NCBI GenBank assembly: GCA_046349955.1
Contig: JAXMBI010000004.1
Location: forward strand, 237,869-301,868
Direction of reading: 5' to 3'
DNA: 64,000 bases
From: JBGAPH01 sp046349955
Lineage (GTDB): Bacteria; Planctomycetota; Planctomycetia; Pirellulales; JBGAPH01
In this document: one piece after another, positions 24,856 to 33,441 of the stretch
Layout of the letters: the number at the start of each line of letters is the position of its first letter
How positions within the stretch are numbered: the first letter of the stretch is position 1
Translations under genes and position numbers: made by a program
The notes under the pieces: model-generated
The model's database searches: none
What the model was told of the DNA's origin: nothing
The model's input: only the letters and a program-made list of their open reading frames with translations

Positions 24856-26037
24856 ATGGCCGCGCCAAACCCCTGGCCCGCGTTTCGCGAGCAGATGCCC
24901 GTCGCCAAACGCTGGGCCTTCTTCGACCACGCCGCCGTCGCGCCGCTGCCCACCCCGACGAGCCACGCCATCGAGCGCTGGCTGACGGCGGCCCTCGAGC
25001 AGGGGAACGATGAGTGGCCGGCCTGGAGCCGCGGCGTCGAGGAGTGCCGACGGCTGGCGGCTCAGTTGATCGCCGCCGATCCGGCCGAGATCGCGCTCGT
25101 GCCCAACACCACGGCCGGCATCAGCATCGTGGCCGAAGGGTTCCCCTGGCAGCCAGGCGAAAACGTGGTGATCCCGGCCGACGAGTTTCCCTCGAACCAG
25201 TACCCTTGGATGAACCTGGACTCGCGCGGCGTGGAGTGCCGGCGGGTGGAAATGCCGTCCGACCGGCTCGACCTCGACCGGCTCGAGGCCGCCTGCGACG
25301 CCCGCACGCGAATCGTCGCGGCAAGCTGGGTGGGCTACGCCAGCGGCTGGCGGAGCGATCCGCGGGAGCTTGCCGACCTGGCGCATCGTTGCGGCGCGCT
25401 CCTGTTCCTCGACGCGATCCAGGGGCTCGGCGTCTTTCCGCTCGACGCCGCGGCGGCCGGCGTCGATTTTCTGGCGGCCGACGGCCACAAGTGGCTGCTG
25501 GGGCCGGAAGGGGCCGGCGTGCTCTACGTCCGCCGCGAGCACCTCGAGCGGCTGCGCCCGTTGGGAGTCGGCTGGCACAGCGTGGTCCACGCCGACTTCG
25601 GCCACATCGAGCTCCGCTTCAGGGACTCAGCCGCCCGCTTCGAAGGGGGCTCGCAGAACATGGTCGGCTTTCTGGGCCTGGCCGCCAGCCTCGAAATGCT
25701 GCTCGGACTCGGCACAGCAGCGGTCGGTCAGAGAATCCTGGAGATCACCGACCTCGCCTGCCGCAATCTCGCCGCAGCCGGCTGCCAGGTCGTCAGCCGC
25801 CGCGAGCCGCCCCACGCTTCGGGGATCGTCTCCTTTGACCTTCCGGGAGCAAACCTGCAGGCAGTCCGAGCGTTCTGCCGCAGCCACGGCGTGGCGATCA
25901 GCTACCGCGGCGGCCGCCTGCGGATCAGCCCGCACGCATACAATAACGAGGCGGACCTGGATCGGTTGGTGACGACGCTCGACGAAGCCCGCACCGTAGC
26001 CGGCACACTCAGTGTGCCGAACGCTGGAGCGGAGTAG
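24856..26037 (+). CDS. class V aminotransferase (cysteine desulfurase-like)
   Basis: A 393-residue PLP enzyme of fold type I. It shows FFDHAAVAPLPT at the N-terminus, LVPNTTAGISIVAEGF, the cofactor-binding region ALLFLDAIQGLGVFPLD and the Schiff-base Lys in DGHKWLLGPEGAGVLYV, followed by GGSQNM and a C-terminal small domain (GVAISYRGGRLRISPHAYNNEADLDRL). This pattern fits the isopenicillin epimerase/selenocysteine-lyase-like subgroup of class V. No conserved Cys-loop of IscS or SufS is visible, so a true desulfurase is not supported. It is divergent from the ECF sigma gene. The ATG at 24856 is preferred over 24799 because it immediately precedes the conserved start. Confidence 0.85.
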   Translation: MAAPNPWPAFREQMPVAKRWAFFDHAAVAPLPTPTSHAIERWLTAALEQGNDEWPAWSRGVEECRRLAAQLIAADPAEIALVPNTTAGISIVAEGFPWQPGENVVIPADEFPSNQYPWMNLDSRGVECRRVEMPSDRLDLDRLEAACDARTRIVAASWVGYASGWRSDPRELADLAHRCGALLFLDAIQGLGVFPLDAAAAGVDFLAADGHKWLLGPEGAGVLYVRREHLERLRPLGVGWHSVVHADFGHIELRFRDSAARFEGGSQNMVGFLGLAASLEMLLGLGTAAVGQRILEITDLACRNLAAAGCQVVSRREPPHASGIVSFDLPGANLQAVRAFCRSHGVAISYRGGRLRISPHAYNNEADLDRLVTTLDEARTVAGTLSVPNAGAE

Positions 26038-26149
26038 ACGCCGTTTGGCTCGTTTTGGCAAAGGCTGGAAGCCTGTGCCACGGGTGAGGTGCCGTTGCCC
26101 GTGTTCGTTGGGGTGAGCGAGTTGCGGCACAGGGGACTGTGCCTACTAC
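25994..26149. repeat. mixed short palindromes after the aminotransferase gene
   Basis: Three palindromes follow each other. One is a ggcacactcagtgtgcc hairpin that overlaps the 3' end of the coding sequence (about 26001-26018). The second is an aaggctggaagcctgtgcc copy (26060-26079), the motif that recurs three times at 50651-50770. The third is ggcacaggggactgtgcc (26126-26143). The rest of the gap to lepA (26150-26358) shows nothing I can support. Confidence 0.65.
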
Positions 26150-26358
26150 GGGCTACCGCCCGCCGGCCCAAGCTTCGATTGACGCCGCAGGCCCCGGCTG
26201 CGACATTCGAGGGATTGGGCGGGTCGCGGTGCGCGCGGGGCACCCAGCCAGATTCGCCGGCTGCCCAGCTTTCCTAGGCAGCGCGCTTTACCCTCGCGTG
26301 CCGCCGGCCATGGCTGGCCGCGAGCCTCGGGGCCTTTCCGCGGAACAGGATTTCTCGC

Positions 26359-28167
26359 TTGAGCATCGACTGCCAGCATATCCGCAACTTCTGCATCATT
26401 GCCCACATCGACCACGGCAAGAGCACCCTGGCCGACCGGCTGCTCGAGCGCACCGGCACGGTGCAAAAGCGCGAACTGCGCGAGCAGATGCTCGACGACA
26501 TGGAGCTCGAGCGGCAGCGCGGCATCACGATCAAGGCTCGCGCCGTCTCCATGCGCTATCCGCACAAGGGGCAGATCTACGAAATCAACCTGATCGACAC
26601 GCCGGGGCACGTCGACTTTCACTACGAAGTCTCCCGCAGCCTGGCCTGCTGCGAAGGCGCCCTGCTCCTGGTCGACGCCTTCCAAGGGGTCGAAGCCCAG
26701 ACCGTGGCCAACGCCTTCGCGGCCATGGAACACGATCTGACGATCCTGCCCGCGCTCAATAAGATCGACCTCACCCATGCCCGCCCCGACGAAGTGATCG
26801 CCGAGATGGAGCAGGTGCTGGCCATCGATCCCGACGAGGTCCTCCGCTGCAGCGGCAAGTCGGGCATCGGCGTCGACGAGCTGCTGGCCGCCATCATCGA
26901 GCGGATTCCGCCCCCCGGCGGCGATCCCGCCGCGCCGCTGCAAGCCATGGTGTTCGATTCGCACTACGACGAGTACCGCGGCGCGATCACCTACGTGCGC
27001 CTCATGAACGGCACGGTGAAGAAGGGTCAGAAGATCCGCTTCCTCAAAACCGGCATGCAGCACGAAGTGCTCGAGCTCGGGCAGTTCGTGCCGGAGCGCA
27101 AGCCGTGCGACGAGCTGCAGGCAGGCGAGGTGGGCTACTTGATCTGCAACATCAAGTCGCTGGACCAGGTTCACATTGGCGACACCGTGAGCGTGCCGGG
27201 CGACGGCGCGGCCGAGGCGCTCGAGGGCTATCAGCCTCCCAAGCGCATGGTCTACTGCGGGCTCTATCCTTCCGACGGCCAAGAGTTCGAGGAGCTGCGC
27301 GATTCGCTCAGCAAACTTCACATCAACGACCCGAGCTTCGAGTTCGAGCCGGAAACGAGCGACGCGCTCGGCTTCGGCTTCCGCTGCGGGTTCTTGGGCC
27401 TGCTGCACATGGAGATCGTGCAGCAGCGGCTCGAGCAAGAGGCCAACTTGGACCTCGTGCAAACGGCCCCCAACGTCACCTACGAGGTGGTGACCAAACA
27501 GGGCGAAACGCTCACGATCCACACGCCGCAAGACGTGCCCGACGCCGGCGACATCGAGGAGTTTCGCCAGCCGGTGGTGCGAGTGAACTTCGTGCTGCCG
27601 ACCGACAGCATCGGCCAGATCATGAAGCTCAGCACCGAACGGCGAGGCGTGTATGTGCGGACCGAGTACCTCTCGCCGCAGCGGGCCATGCTGGTCTACG
27701 ACCTGCCGCTGGCCGAGGTGATCTACGACATGCACGACAAGCTCAAGAGCATCTCCCGTGGCTACGGGACGATGGACTACGAACTCTTGGGCTACTACCC
27801 GGCCGACCTGGTGCGGCTCGATATCTTGGTCGGCGGCAAGCGCGTGGATGCACTGAGCGTGGTCTGCGACCGCCGCGACGCCGACCGCCGCGGCCGCGCG
27901 GTGGTGAAGAAGCTCAAGGAAGAGATCGACCGCCACATGTTCGAGATCGCCATCCAAGCCGCGATCGGCAGCCGCATCATCGCCCGCGAAACGATCTCGG
28001 CGATGCGGAAGAACGTGACCGCCAAGTGCTACGGCGGCGACATCACCCGCAAACGCAAGCTGTGGGCGAAGCAGAAGGAAGGCAAGAAGCGGATGAAGTC
28101 GATCGGCTCGGTCGACATTCCGCAGAAGGCGTTCCTGGCGGTGCTGGATACGGGGGCGGAGAAGTAG
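26359..28167 (+). CDS. lepA: translation factor LepA (EF-4)
   Basis: The ribosomal elongation factor 4 GTPase, 602 residues, a normal length. The G1 motif AHIDHGKST is at 15-23, then RGITIKARAV, the G3 motif IDTPGHVDF and the G4 motif NKIDL. The LepA-specific C-terminus is present: YELLGYYPADLVRLDILVGGKRVDALS, then KRKLWAKQKEGKKRMK and VDIPQKAFLAVL. The start is a TTG at 26359; the next ATG candidates lie beyond the GTP-binding motif, so this is the only sensible start. Orientation and spacing suggest a single-gene transcript. Confidence 0.97.
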   Translation: MSIDCQHIRNFCIIAHIDHGKSTLADRLLERTGTVQKRELREQMLDDMELERQRGITIKARAVSMRYPHKGQIYEINLIDTPGHVDFHYEVSRSLACCEGALLLVDAFQGVEAQTVANAFAAMEHDLTILPALNKIDLTHARPDEVIAEMEQVLAIDPDEVLRCSGKSGIGVDELLAAIIERIPPPGGDPAAPLQAMVFDSHYDEYRGAITYVRLMNGTVKKGQKIRFLKTGMQHEVLELGQFVPERKPCDELQAGEVGYLICNIKSLDQVHIGDTVSVPGDGAAEALEGYQPPKRMVYCGLYPSDGQEFEELRDSLSKLHINDPSFEFEPETSDALGFGFRCGFLGLLHMEIVQQRLEQEANLDLVQTAPNVTYEVVTKQGETLTIHTPQDVPDAGDIEEFRQPVVRVNFVLPTDSIGQIMKLSTERRGVYVRTEYLSPQRAMLVYDLPLAEVIYDMHDKLKSISRGYGTMDYELLGYYPADLVRLDILVGGKRVDALSVVCDRRDADRRGRAVVKKLKEEIDRHMFEIAIQAAIGSRIIARETISAMRKNVTAKCYGGDITRKRKLWAKQKEGKKRMKSIGSVDIPQKAFLAVLDTGAEK

Positions 28168-28216
28168 CGGGTGGGTGGCGACCCGCGCCCGCTCGCCAGG
28201 AGTGTCGCTCTGCCCC

Positions 28217-28400
28217 GCGAACTCGAGCTCGCTAACCGAGAATACCTCGGGTTGAAGGGGGCGCCAGCATCGCTTTGGGCGAAAGCAGGCTGGCCTTGGC
28301 GAGGGCCGACAACCGATACAAACCGTAAGGTTTGGCGGCTCTGCGCGCAGAGAGACCCCTCGGCGGGCCGCTATTCGGCTTCCCAGGCGAACTCGAGCTC
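28217..28400. repeat. 14-bp direct repeats flanking the lepA-barrel gap
   Basis: gcgaactcgagctc occurs perfectly at 28217-28230 and again at 28387-28400, 156 bases apart, the second copy ending two bases before the barrel protein ATG. The unit contains an internal ctcgag palindrome. Between them lies a small aaacc/ggttt hairpin (28319-28333). It could be a duplicated operator or a relic of an insertion. Confidence 0.45.
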
Positions 28401-28402
28401 CC

Positions 28403-29500
28403 ATGTGCTGCTTCCGTGCAATCGCTCGGCTGGCGGTGGGAGCATGGCTGCTTACCGCGGCAAACGCGCGCGGCTACGAGCCGGTGCTGCCAGCGGCCGG
28501 AAGCGCGGTCGAGCCGCTGCCTCCCGTAGTGGAGGCGGCAACGCCCTCTGCTCCCGATCAGCCCGAGTTCCTCGCGCTGCGCAGCACGGAAGACGCTCAG
28601 GATCCCGTGCCCCCACCCGCGCCGTCGGCGGACGAAAAACCGCCCGAAGATCCTTTTCTCTTTCCGTTTCTCTACAAGCTGATCGACGAGAACTCCTGGG
28701 ATCAGAACGCCGACCCCGTGATCGCCCAGGCGGAGCGGATTGCCCGCCGCGGCGAAATCGACATTTCGGACCCCGGTCCCGACACCGTCAATTTCCCCAA
28801 TAGTCCGTTCACCCTTCCCAAGGGGCGACTGTACTTCGAGAACTCGCCGTTCGGATACTACGGCGGTCCACCGGGCGCCTCGAACACGTTTCAGTGGGAG
28901 TTCTTGCTCCGCTACGGCCTGACCGACAATCTCGAGTTCCGCATCTTCTCGAACGGCCTCACCATCGAGAGCAATCCCACGCCGGCCAGCGGCTTTTCGC
29001 CGATCGTGTTCGACCTCAAGCTCCATCTGTGGGAAGAAAACAAACGTTACTTCCTGCCGGCCGTGGGGCTCGAGGTCTACATCCAAAGCGGCTTTGGTTC
29101 GCCGGCCTTCGACTCCGGCACGCAGCCGGCGCTCAGCCTGCTCCTCGACCAAACGTTGCCCTTTGGGATCGAATTCAACTACGCCTTCAGCATGACAGGC
29201 CTGCGCGATTCGATCGAGGCGATCGTCTACCAGTTTGGCTTTCAGTGGGCCTTTCAGCGCGAGCTGACGGATAAAGTCGACGTGTTCGTCCATGGGTTCT
29301 ACAACGACTCGGCCGAACCCCGCCTGCCGGGGCCCGACCCGCCGATTCCGGGCTTGGTGATCCCCAACGTGAACGTGGTGGGCGCCGGGGCCCTCTGGAC
29401 GATCAACGATCGCGTGGCCGCTTGGGGAAGCTGCAACGCCGGCACCACCACAGATGCTCCTCCCATAATCGGGTTGGCAGGGTTTGCCTTGGCCTTCTAG
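28403..29500 (+). CDS. outer-membrane beta-barrel transporter-like protein
   Basis: A 365-residue exported protein. The N-terminal hydrophobic stretch (RAIARLAVGAWLLTAANARG) is a signal peptide, followed by a Pro/Ala-rich linker (about 25-90). The rest is beta-rich with alternating polar and aromatic residues: FQWEFLLRYGLTDNLEFRIFSNGL, PIVFDLKLHLWEENKRYFLPAVGLEVYIQS and VDVFVHGFYNDS. This is the pattern of the 'transporter' / phenol-MetA-degradation-like barrel family of planctomycetes. No fixed function. The neighbouring barrel protein gene at 29688 belongs to a similar class, and the pair may be co-expressed. Confidence 0.75.
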   Translation: MCCFRAIARLAVGAWLLTAANARGYEPVLPAAGSAVEPLPPVVEAATPSAPDQPEFLALRSTEDAQDPVPPPAPSADEKPPEDPFLFPFLYKLIDENSWDQNADPVIAQAERIARRGEIDISDPGPDTVNFPNSPFTLPKGRLYFENSPFGYYGGPPGASNTFQWEFLLRYGLTDNLEFRIFSNGLTIESNPTPASGFSPIVFDLKLHLWEENKRYFLPAVGLEVYIQSGFGSPAFDSGTQPALSLLLDQTLPFGIEFNYAFSMTGLRDSIEAIVYQFGFQWAFQRELTDKVDVFVHGFYNDSAEPRLPGPDPPIPGLVIPNVNVVGAGALWTINDRVAAWGSCNAGTTTDAPPIIGLAGFALAF

Positions 29501-29687
29501 CCCGTTTGAACGACGATGCACAGCGACTCGCCCCGCGAACATTCCCCGTCGCCGAAATGCTCGGCCGGTTTCCAAAATCTAAAGCCTTTGCAAGCTGATT
29601 CCGCGATTGCGGCGGCCCGATGCTTCCGTTAAGACCTTCCGGTTGCAATTTGCCCAAAGCCCCCTCGAGGCGCCCCCAGGCACACCC

Positions 29688-30479
29688 GTGAGCACTAGCG
29701 TGGTCGGCTGCCTGCGGGTCGATCGATCTTTCCGATCCGCTCTTTGCGCCGCACTTGTCGGATTGCTGGCCGCGCTCAGCAGCGTGCGCGAGGCGCAAGC
29801 CCAACAAAATCTCTTCAACATGCCGTCGGGAGACATCACTCCCGAGGGAGTGGTCTTCTTCCAGGAGCAGTTCAACTTCGCGAGCCTCGGCGAGTCGAAC
29901 ACCACCTTCGACTTTGGGCTCGGACAGGGCCGCGAGATCGGCTTCAATCTGCTCAACGTCGAGTTGTACGACAGCCGCTCGCCCAGCCTCGAGCCCGCCA
30001 ACGAACAGGCCGCCCCCGGCCTGCTGTTCAATGCCCAGCAAGGTTTCGAGTTCGGCGAGCTATTCAACCTCGAGGTCGGGACGCAAGCGGGATTCAATCC
30101 CGCGAAGAACTCCCACGACGTCCGCTTTCTGAACTTCTCGTGGATCACCACGGCCGTCGACGCCCCCGGCGAGTGGGGCAAGGGCTTTTTCGGCGTCTAC
30201 TACGCCAATCGCCCTCACCGGGGCGATGGCAGCGCGTTTGGCTACATGCTGGGAGTCGACGTGCCCATCGTGAAGGAGAAGCTGCACTTCATGGCCGACT
30301 ACCTCTCCGGCACGAGCGACCTGAGCGTCGCGGTGGTGGGGGGCGTGATCTACCTGCCTGGCAAATGGCAGCTTTCGCTGGGCGGCCAAATCCCCAGCCC
30401 CGGCAGTGACAACTCCTACGGCGCCGTCATGGAATTGACGCAGACCGATTTGCTGGGGTTTCACGCGGGGCGGTGGTAG
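29688..30479 (+). CDS. outer-membrane beta-barrel-like protein
   Basis: A 263-residue exported protein. A signal peptide (SALCAALVGLLAALSSVREAQA|Q) precedes a beta-strand-rich body: GVVFFQEQFNFAS, NTTFDFGLGQGREIGFNLLNVELY, FNLEVGTQAGFNP and VGGVIYLPGKWQLSLGGQIP. The ending in an aromatic residue (GRW) suits an outer-membrane barrel. The GTG at 29688 gives a reasonable signal; an ATG at 29607 would add 27 residues. The function is unknown. It lies 187 bp after another barrel gene on the same strand. Confidence 0.65.
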   Translation: MSTSVVGCLRVDRSFRSALCAALVGLLAALSSVREAQAQQNLFNMPSGDITPEGVVFFQEQFNFASLGESNTTFDFGLGQGREIGFNLLNVELYDSRSPSLEPANEQAAPGLLFNAQQGFEFGELFNLEVGTQAGFNPAKNSHDVRFLNFSWITTAVDAPGEWGKGFFGVYYANRPHRGDGSAFGYMLGVDVPIVKEKLHFMADYLSGTSDLSVAVVGGVIYLPGKWQLSLGGQIPSPGSDNSYGAVMELTQTDLLGFHAGRW

Positions 30480-30608
30480 CGGCTTGCCGTGGGTCATGGG
30501 ACTGCGCCCGCGGGAGCTGCGGGGTGCCGCGCGGTTAGCGTGCGAACGATGAACCGTCCGCCGGTCGGGTTCGTATTACGCAGCGGTCCCCCAATCAGGA
30601 GAACGCAC

Positions 30609-31019
30609 ATGCGGTTCATCGCGCCCGTTGCTATCGTCGTCGCGCTCGTCGGTGGATACGTCGTCGGGCAGGAGCTGGCGCCGCAGCGCGGCGCCCCGCT
30701 CCCGGAAACGTTTCGGCCGGCCGAGGATCCAGCCGCTCAGCGGGGCCGGGCGTCGGCTGCGCTGCGGCGGAAACGCGCAGATTTGCTCGAGAAGTTCAGC
30801 GAACAGGTCGGCAACCTCGAGATTGCCAGCGACGCGCCGGCGGTGGGCCGCTACCTGCCGTTCGGAACCGACCGCCTGCTCGACTCCGCGACCGGCACGC
30901 TCTACCGCATGGAAGGCGCCCATTGGATGGAGACGGTGACGATGCGCGCCAAAGCGGCCGCCAAGCCGCCCGCCGACCCGACGGAAGGCCTCGACCTGGA
31001 CGAACTGCTCGGCAAGTAG
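30609..31019 (+). CDS. small secreted or anchored protein, function unknown
   Basis: A 136-residue product. It starts with a single hydrophobic segment (RFIAPVAIVVALVGGYVVGQ), which acts as signal or anchor, and continues with a charged helical region (RASAALRRKRADLLEKFSEQ) and a C-terminal acidic end (EGLDLDELLGK). ATG 30609 has a strong ribosome site (aggaga, 30598-30603). I do not recognise a family. Confidence 0.65.
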   Translation: MRFIAPVAIVVALVGGYVVGQELAPQRGAPLPETFRPAEDPAAQRGRASAALRRKRADLLEKFSEQVGNLEIASDAPAVGRYLPFGTDRLLDSATGTLYRMEGAHWMETVTMRAKAAAKPPADPTEGLDLDELLGK

Positions 31020-31158
31020 CCCGGCAACTTCCGCGGCACACGCCGTGCCGCTCCGAACTGGCAGCTACGTCAGGTCGCCTCACGGGCCGCCTGGTACGAT
31101 GTCGGAACGATACCTGCAAGCTTTGCAGCCGAGGAGAGGCGATTTCAAGGGCTGAGGC

Positions 31159-31887
31159 GTGGCTGACGAGGAATCGAGGAATCATCGAGCCGGCGTTCCC
31201 CCGCATTGGCGGATCATCTCAGCGGCCGCCCTGTACGCCGCGACACTTGGGCTCGCTGCGGTGATCCCGCGGCCAAATGCACTGGCCCACGTTCTGATGA
31301 CCGTTGGCTTTCAATTGCTCGCGATCTTTGCGGCGCTCGCAAACGTGTCTCTGCCCCAGCGACTGATGGTGTGCTCGGGAATCGCGATTGCCGCTACGGC
31401 GCTCTTTGCCGGCATGGCTGAACCGTCTGTGCCTCAATTCTTCCTCCGGCAGTTGGGCCAAATGGCCTCGCTCTTCCTCTTCATGGTCGGGTTGCTGTTG
31501 CCTGTGCGACTCTACCTGGGCACGATTGGGCTTGAGAGGGGCGGCGCGGCGCCCCAGCCTCCTTCACTCCGCGGTTTGTTCGGATTGACTGCCTACGGCG
31601 GGTTTGCGGCACTCGTGTTGTCGCTCGGCAATCCGCGCCTGCAGGTGGGGCTGGCGGTTTGGGCGGCGATCCTAAATTTCACTTGCCTGAGCTCCATGGT
31701 CGCCGTGCTCAGCAAATCGCCGCGATTGCAGAAGTTGGGTTTTTGGTGCGTTGCCCTCCTGATCTTAGCAGCGATCGCTTTGGGCACGATCGAACCCGAG
31801 GTGACCCTGCTGCTTGGCTCGCTCGTGGTCCTCCCGCTGGTCGCGGCCGCAGTGTTGCGCACGAACGGCTACCGTCTCCGTCGCTAG
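31159..31887 (+). CDS. multi-pass membrane protein, function unknown
   Basis: A 242-residue protein with about seven hydrophobic segments, from ISAAALYAATLGLAAVIP (about 20-37) to LLLGSLVVLPLVAAAVL at the C-terminus, and short basic loops. The start is GTG at 31159, 17 bases after gaggagagg-like purine-rich sequence. There are no recognisable catalytic motifs. It precedes the D-threonine aldolase-like gene by 51 bp on the same strand, so they may share a transcript. Confidence 0.65.
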   Translation: MADEESRNHRAGVPPHWRIISAAALYAATLGLAAVIPRPNALAHVLMTVGFQLLAIFAALANVSLPQRLMVCSGIAIAATALFAGMAEPSVPQFFLRQLGQMASLFLFMVGLLLPVRLYLGTIGLERGGAAPQPPSLRGLFGLTAYGGFAALVLSLGNPRLQVGLAVWAAILNFTCLSSMVAVLSKSPRLQKLGFWCVALLILAAIALGTIEPEVTLLLGSLVVLPLVAAAVLRTNGYRLRR

Positions 31888-31938
31888 CGAACGCGGCGGC
31901 GCTATCCCGCCGGCGGCGACTCTCGTATCATCAGCCTC

Positions 31939-33294
31939 ATGAACCTCGAACCGCTGCTCGATTCCCCGCTCGACGACACCCTTAAAGGTCTGCCCCCCGG
32001 CACGCGAGGCCTGAAGCTGCGCGACGTCGGCCAGCAAGCCTGGAACGTGCTGGCCCAGGACCTGCCGCTGCCGCTCGCCCTCTTGCGGAAGTCGGCCCTC
32101 GACCACAACGACCGCTGGATGCGCGAGTACCTGGGCACATGGCGGGCGTCGCTCGCTCCGCACGGCAAGACGACCATGTGCCCGCAGTTGTTCGCCCAGC
32201 AGTTGGCGGGCGGCGCCTGGGGCATCACCCTGGCGACGCTGCAGCAGGTGTTGGTCGCGCGGCGGTTTGGCGTGCCGAGGATCGTGCTGGCGAATCAACT
32301 CGTCGGCCCGGCGGCGGTGCAGGCAATCGGCCGGCTGCAGCTTGAAGACCCCACGTTCGAGTTTTATTGCTTGGTCGACTCAGCGGCGGGAGTTCGCGAG
32401 CTGGCGGCGGGCGTGGAACGCTGGAAACAGTTGCCGCCTGCAGCCCATACGGACCCTCACCCCGGCCCTCTCCCAACGGGGGAGAGGGGGAACAATCGAC
32501 TCCAGGTGCTGCTGGAGATCGGCGCCAAAGGGGGACGCACCGGCTGCCGCACGGTGGCCGAAGCGCTCGAACTTGCCGAGCAGATCGCCGCCACGCCGGG
32601 CTTGGCCCTGCGCGGCGTCGAAGGCTTCGAGGGCCTGCTCGCAGCCGACACTCCGGCGGCCATGCTCGACGCAGTGCGGGCATTCCTCGACCGGATGGTC
32701 GAGGTGGCCGGCGAATGCGATCGACGCGGCTTCTTTGCTCCCGGCGAAGTGCTCCTTTCGGCCGGCGGCTCGAACTACTACGACCTGTGCGTCGAGCGGC
32801 TCTCGCTGGCAAAACTCAGCCGACCCACACGAATCGTCGTCCGCAGCGGCTGCTACCTGACGCAAGACTCGCAACTCTATCGGCAGGCGCACGAGCGGCT
32901 GCACGAGCGGTCGCCGCGTGCCCGCGAACTGGGGCCCGGGCTGCAAAACGCGCTCGAGGTGTGGAGCTACGTGCAATCGCGCCCGGAGCCCACGCGGGCG
33001 GTCCTCGCCTTCGGCCGCCGCGACGCGGGATTCGACTGTGGACTGCCCCAGCCGCTCCTGTGGCATCGGCCCGGGAGGCCCGGCTTGCCGCAGCCGCTGC
33101 CGGCAGGGCACGTGCTCGCCGGGCTCAACGACCAACATGCGCTGCTCGATCTACCGGCCGACTCGCCGCTGGCCGTGGGAGACATGGTCGCCTGCGGCAT
33201 CTCCCATCCCTGCACGACGTTCGACAAATGGCAGTTCCTGCCGGTCGTCGACGACGAGTACCGGGTGGTGGGCGGGGTGCGGACGTTCTTTTAG
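31939..33294 (+). CDS. D-threonine aldolase/D-serine deaminase-like PLP enzyme
   Basis: A 451-residue PLP enzyme of the alanine-racemase fold (type III), DSD1 branch, which acts on D-hydroxy amino acids. The cofactor Lys is Lys77 in LAPHGKTTM. Substrate-site sequence includes IVLANQLVGPAAV and VLLEIGAKGGRTGCRT. The metal-binding C-terminal motif ISHPCTTFDKW (His and Cys) is present, as in zinc-dependent D-serine dehydratases and D-threonine aldolases. A family A palindromic repeat lies in frame between the last helix before VLLEIG and the preceding segment, adding about 12 residues (PHPGPLPTGERG). The real substrate is unknown. Confidence 0.8.
   Translation: MNLEPLLDSPLDDTLKGLPPGTRGLKLRDVGQQAWNVLAQDLPLPLALLRKSALDHNDRWMREYLGTWRASLAPHGKTTMCPQLFAQQLAGGAWGITLATLQQVLVARRFGVPRIVLANQLVGPAAVQAIGRLQLEDPTFEFYCLVDSAAGVRELAAGVERWKQLPPAAHTDPHPGPLPTGERGNNRLQVLLEIGAKGGRTGCRTVAEALELAEQIAATPGLALRGVEGFEGLLAADTPAAMLDAVRAFLDRMVEVAGECDRRGFFAPGEVLLSAGGSNYYDLCVERLSLAKLSRPTRIVVRSGCYLTQDSQLYRQAHERLHERSPRARELGPGLQNALEVWSYVQSRPEPTRAVLAFGRRDAGFDCGLPQPLLWHRPGRPGLPQPLPAGHVLAGLNDQHALLDLPADSPLAVGDMVACGISHPCTTFDKWQFLPVVDDEYRVVGGVRTFF
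32454..32491. repeat. dispersed palindromic repeat, family A, copy 4, inside a gene
   Basis: The palindrome cctcaccccggccctctccc with loop aac and gggggagaggggg. It is translated in frame in the D-threonine aldolase-like gene as PHPGPLPTGERG, without breaking the frame. Confidence 0.85.
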
Positions 33295-33323
33295 AAAGGC
33301 AACCCGCTTGTTGAGCGGCGGCG

Positions 33324-33351
33324 TCCCCCCCCGTCATTGACGGGGGGCTAA
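33324..33351. repeat. palindromic repeat, family C relative
   Basis: ccccccgtc and gacgggggg arms around 3 bases, followed by gctaaag. It lies in the convergent gap between the aldolase-like gene and the ABC permease gene and may act as a bidirectional transcription barrier. Confidence 0.65.
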
Positions 33352-33441
33352 AGAGATGTTCAACACCGCAATGATCCCTTGGCGAGTCGCCGGGGGGAGA
33401 AGGATCGTTGCGGCTGAAATGCCCGTGGACAAAAGGGCAAC

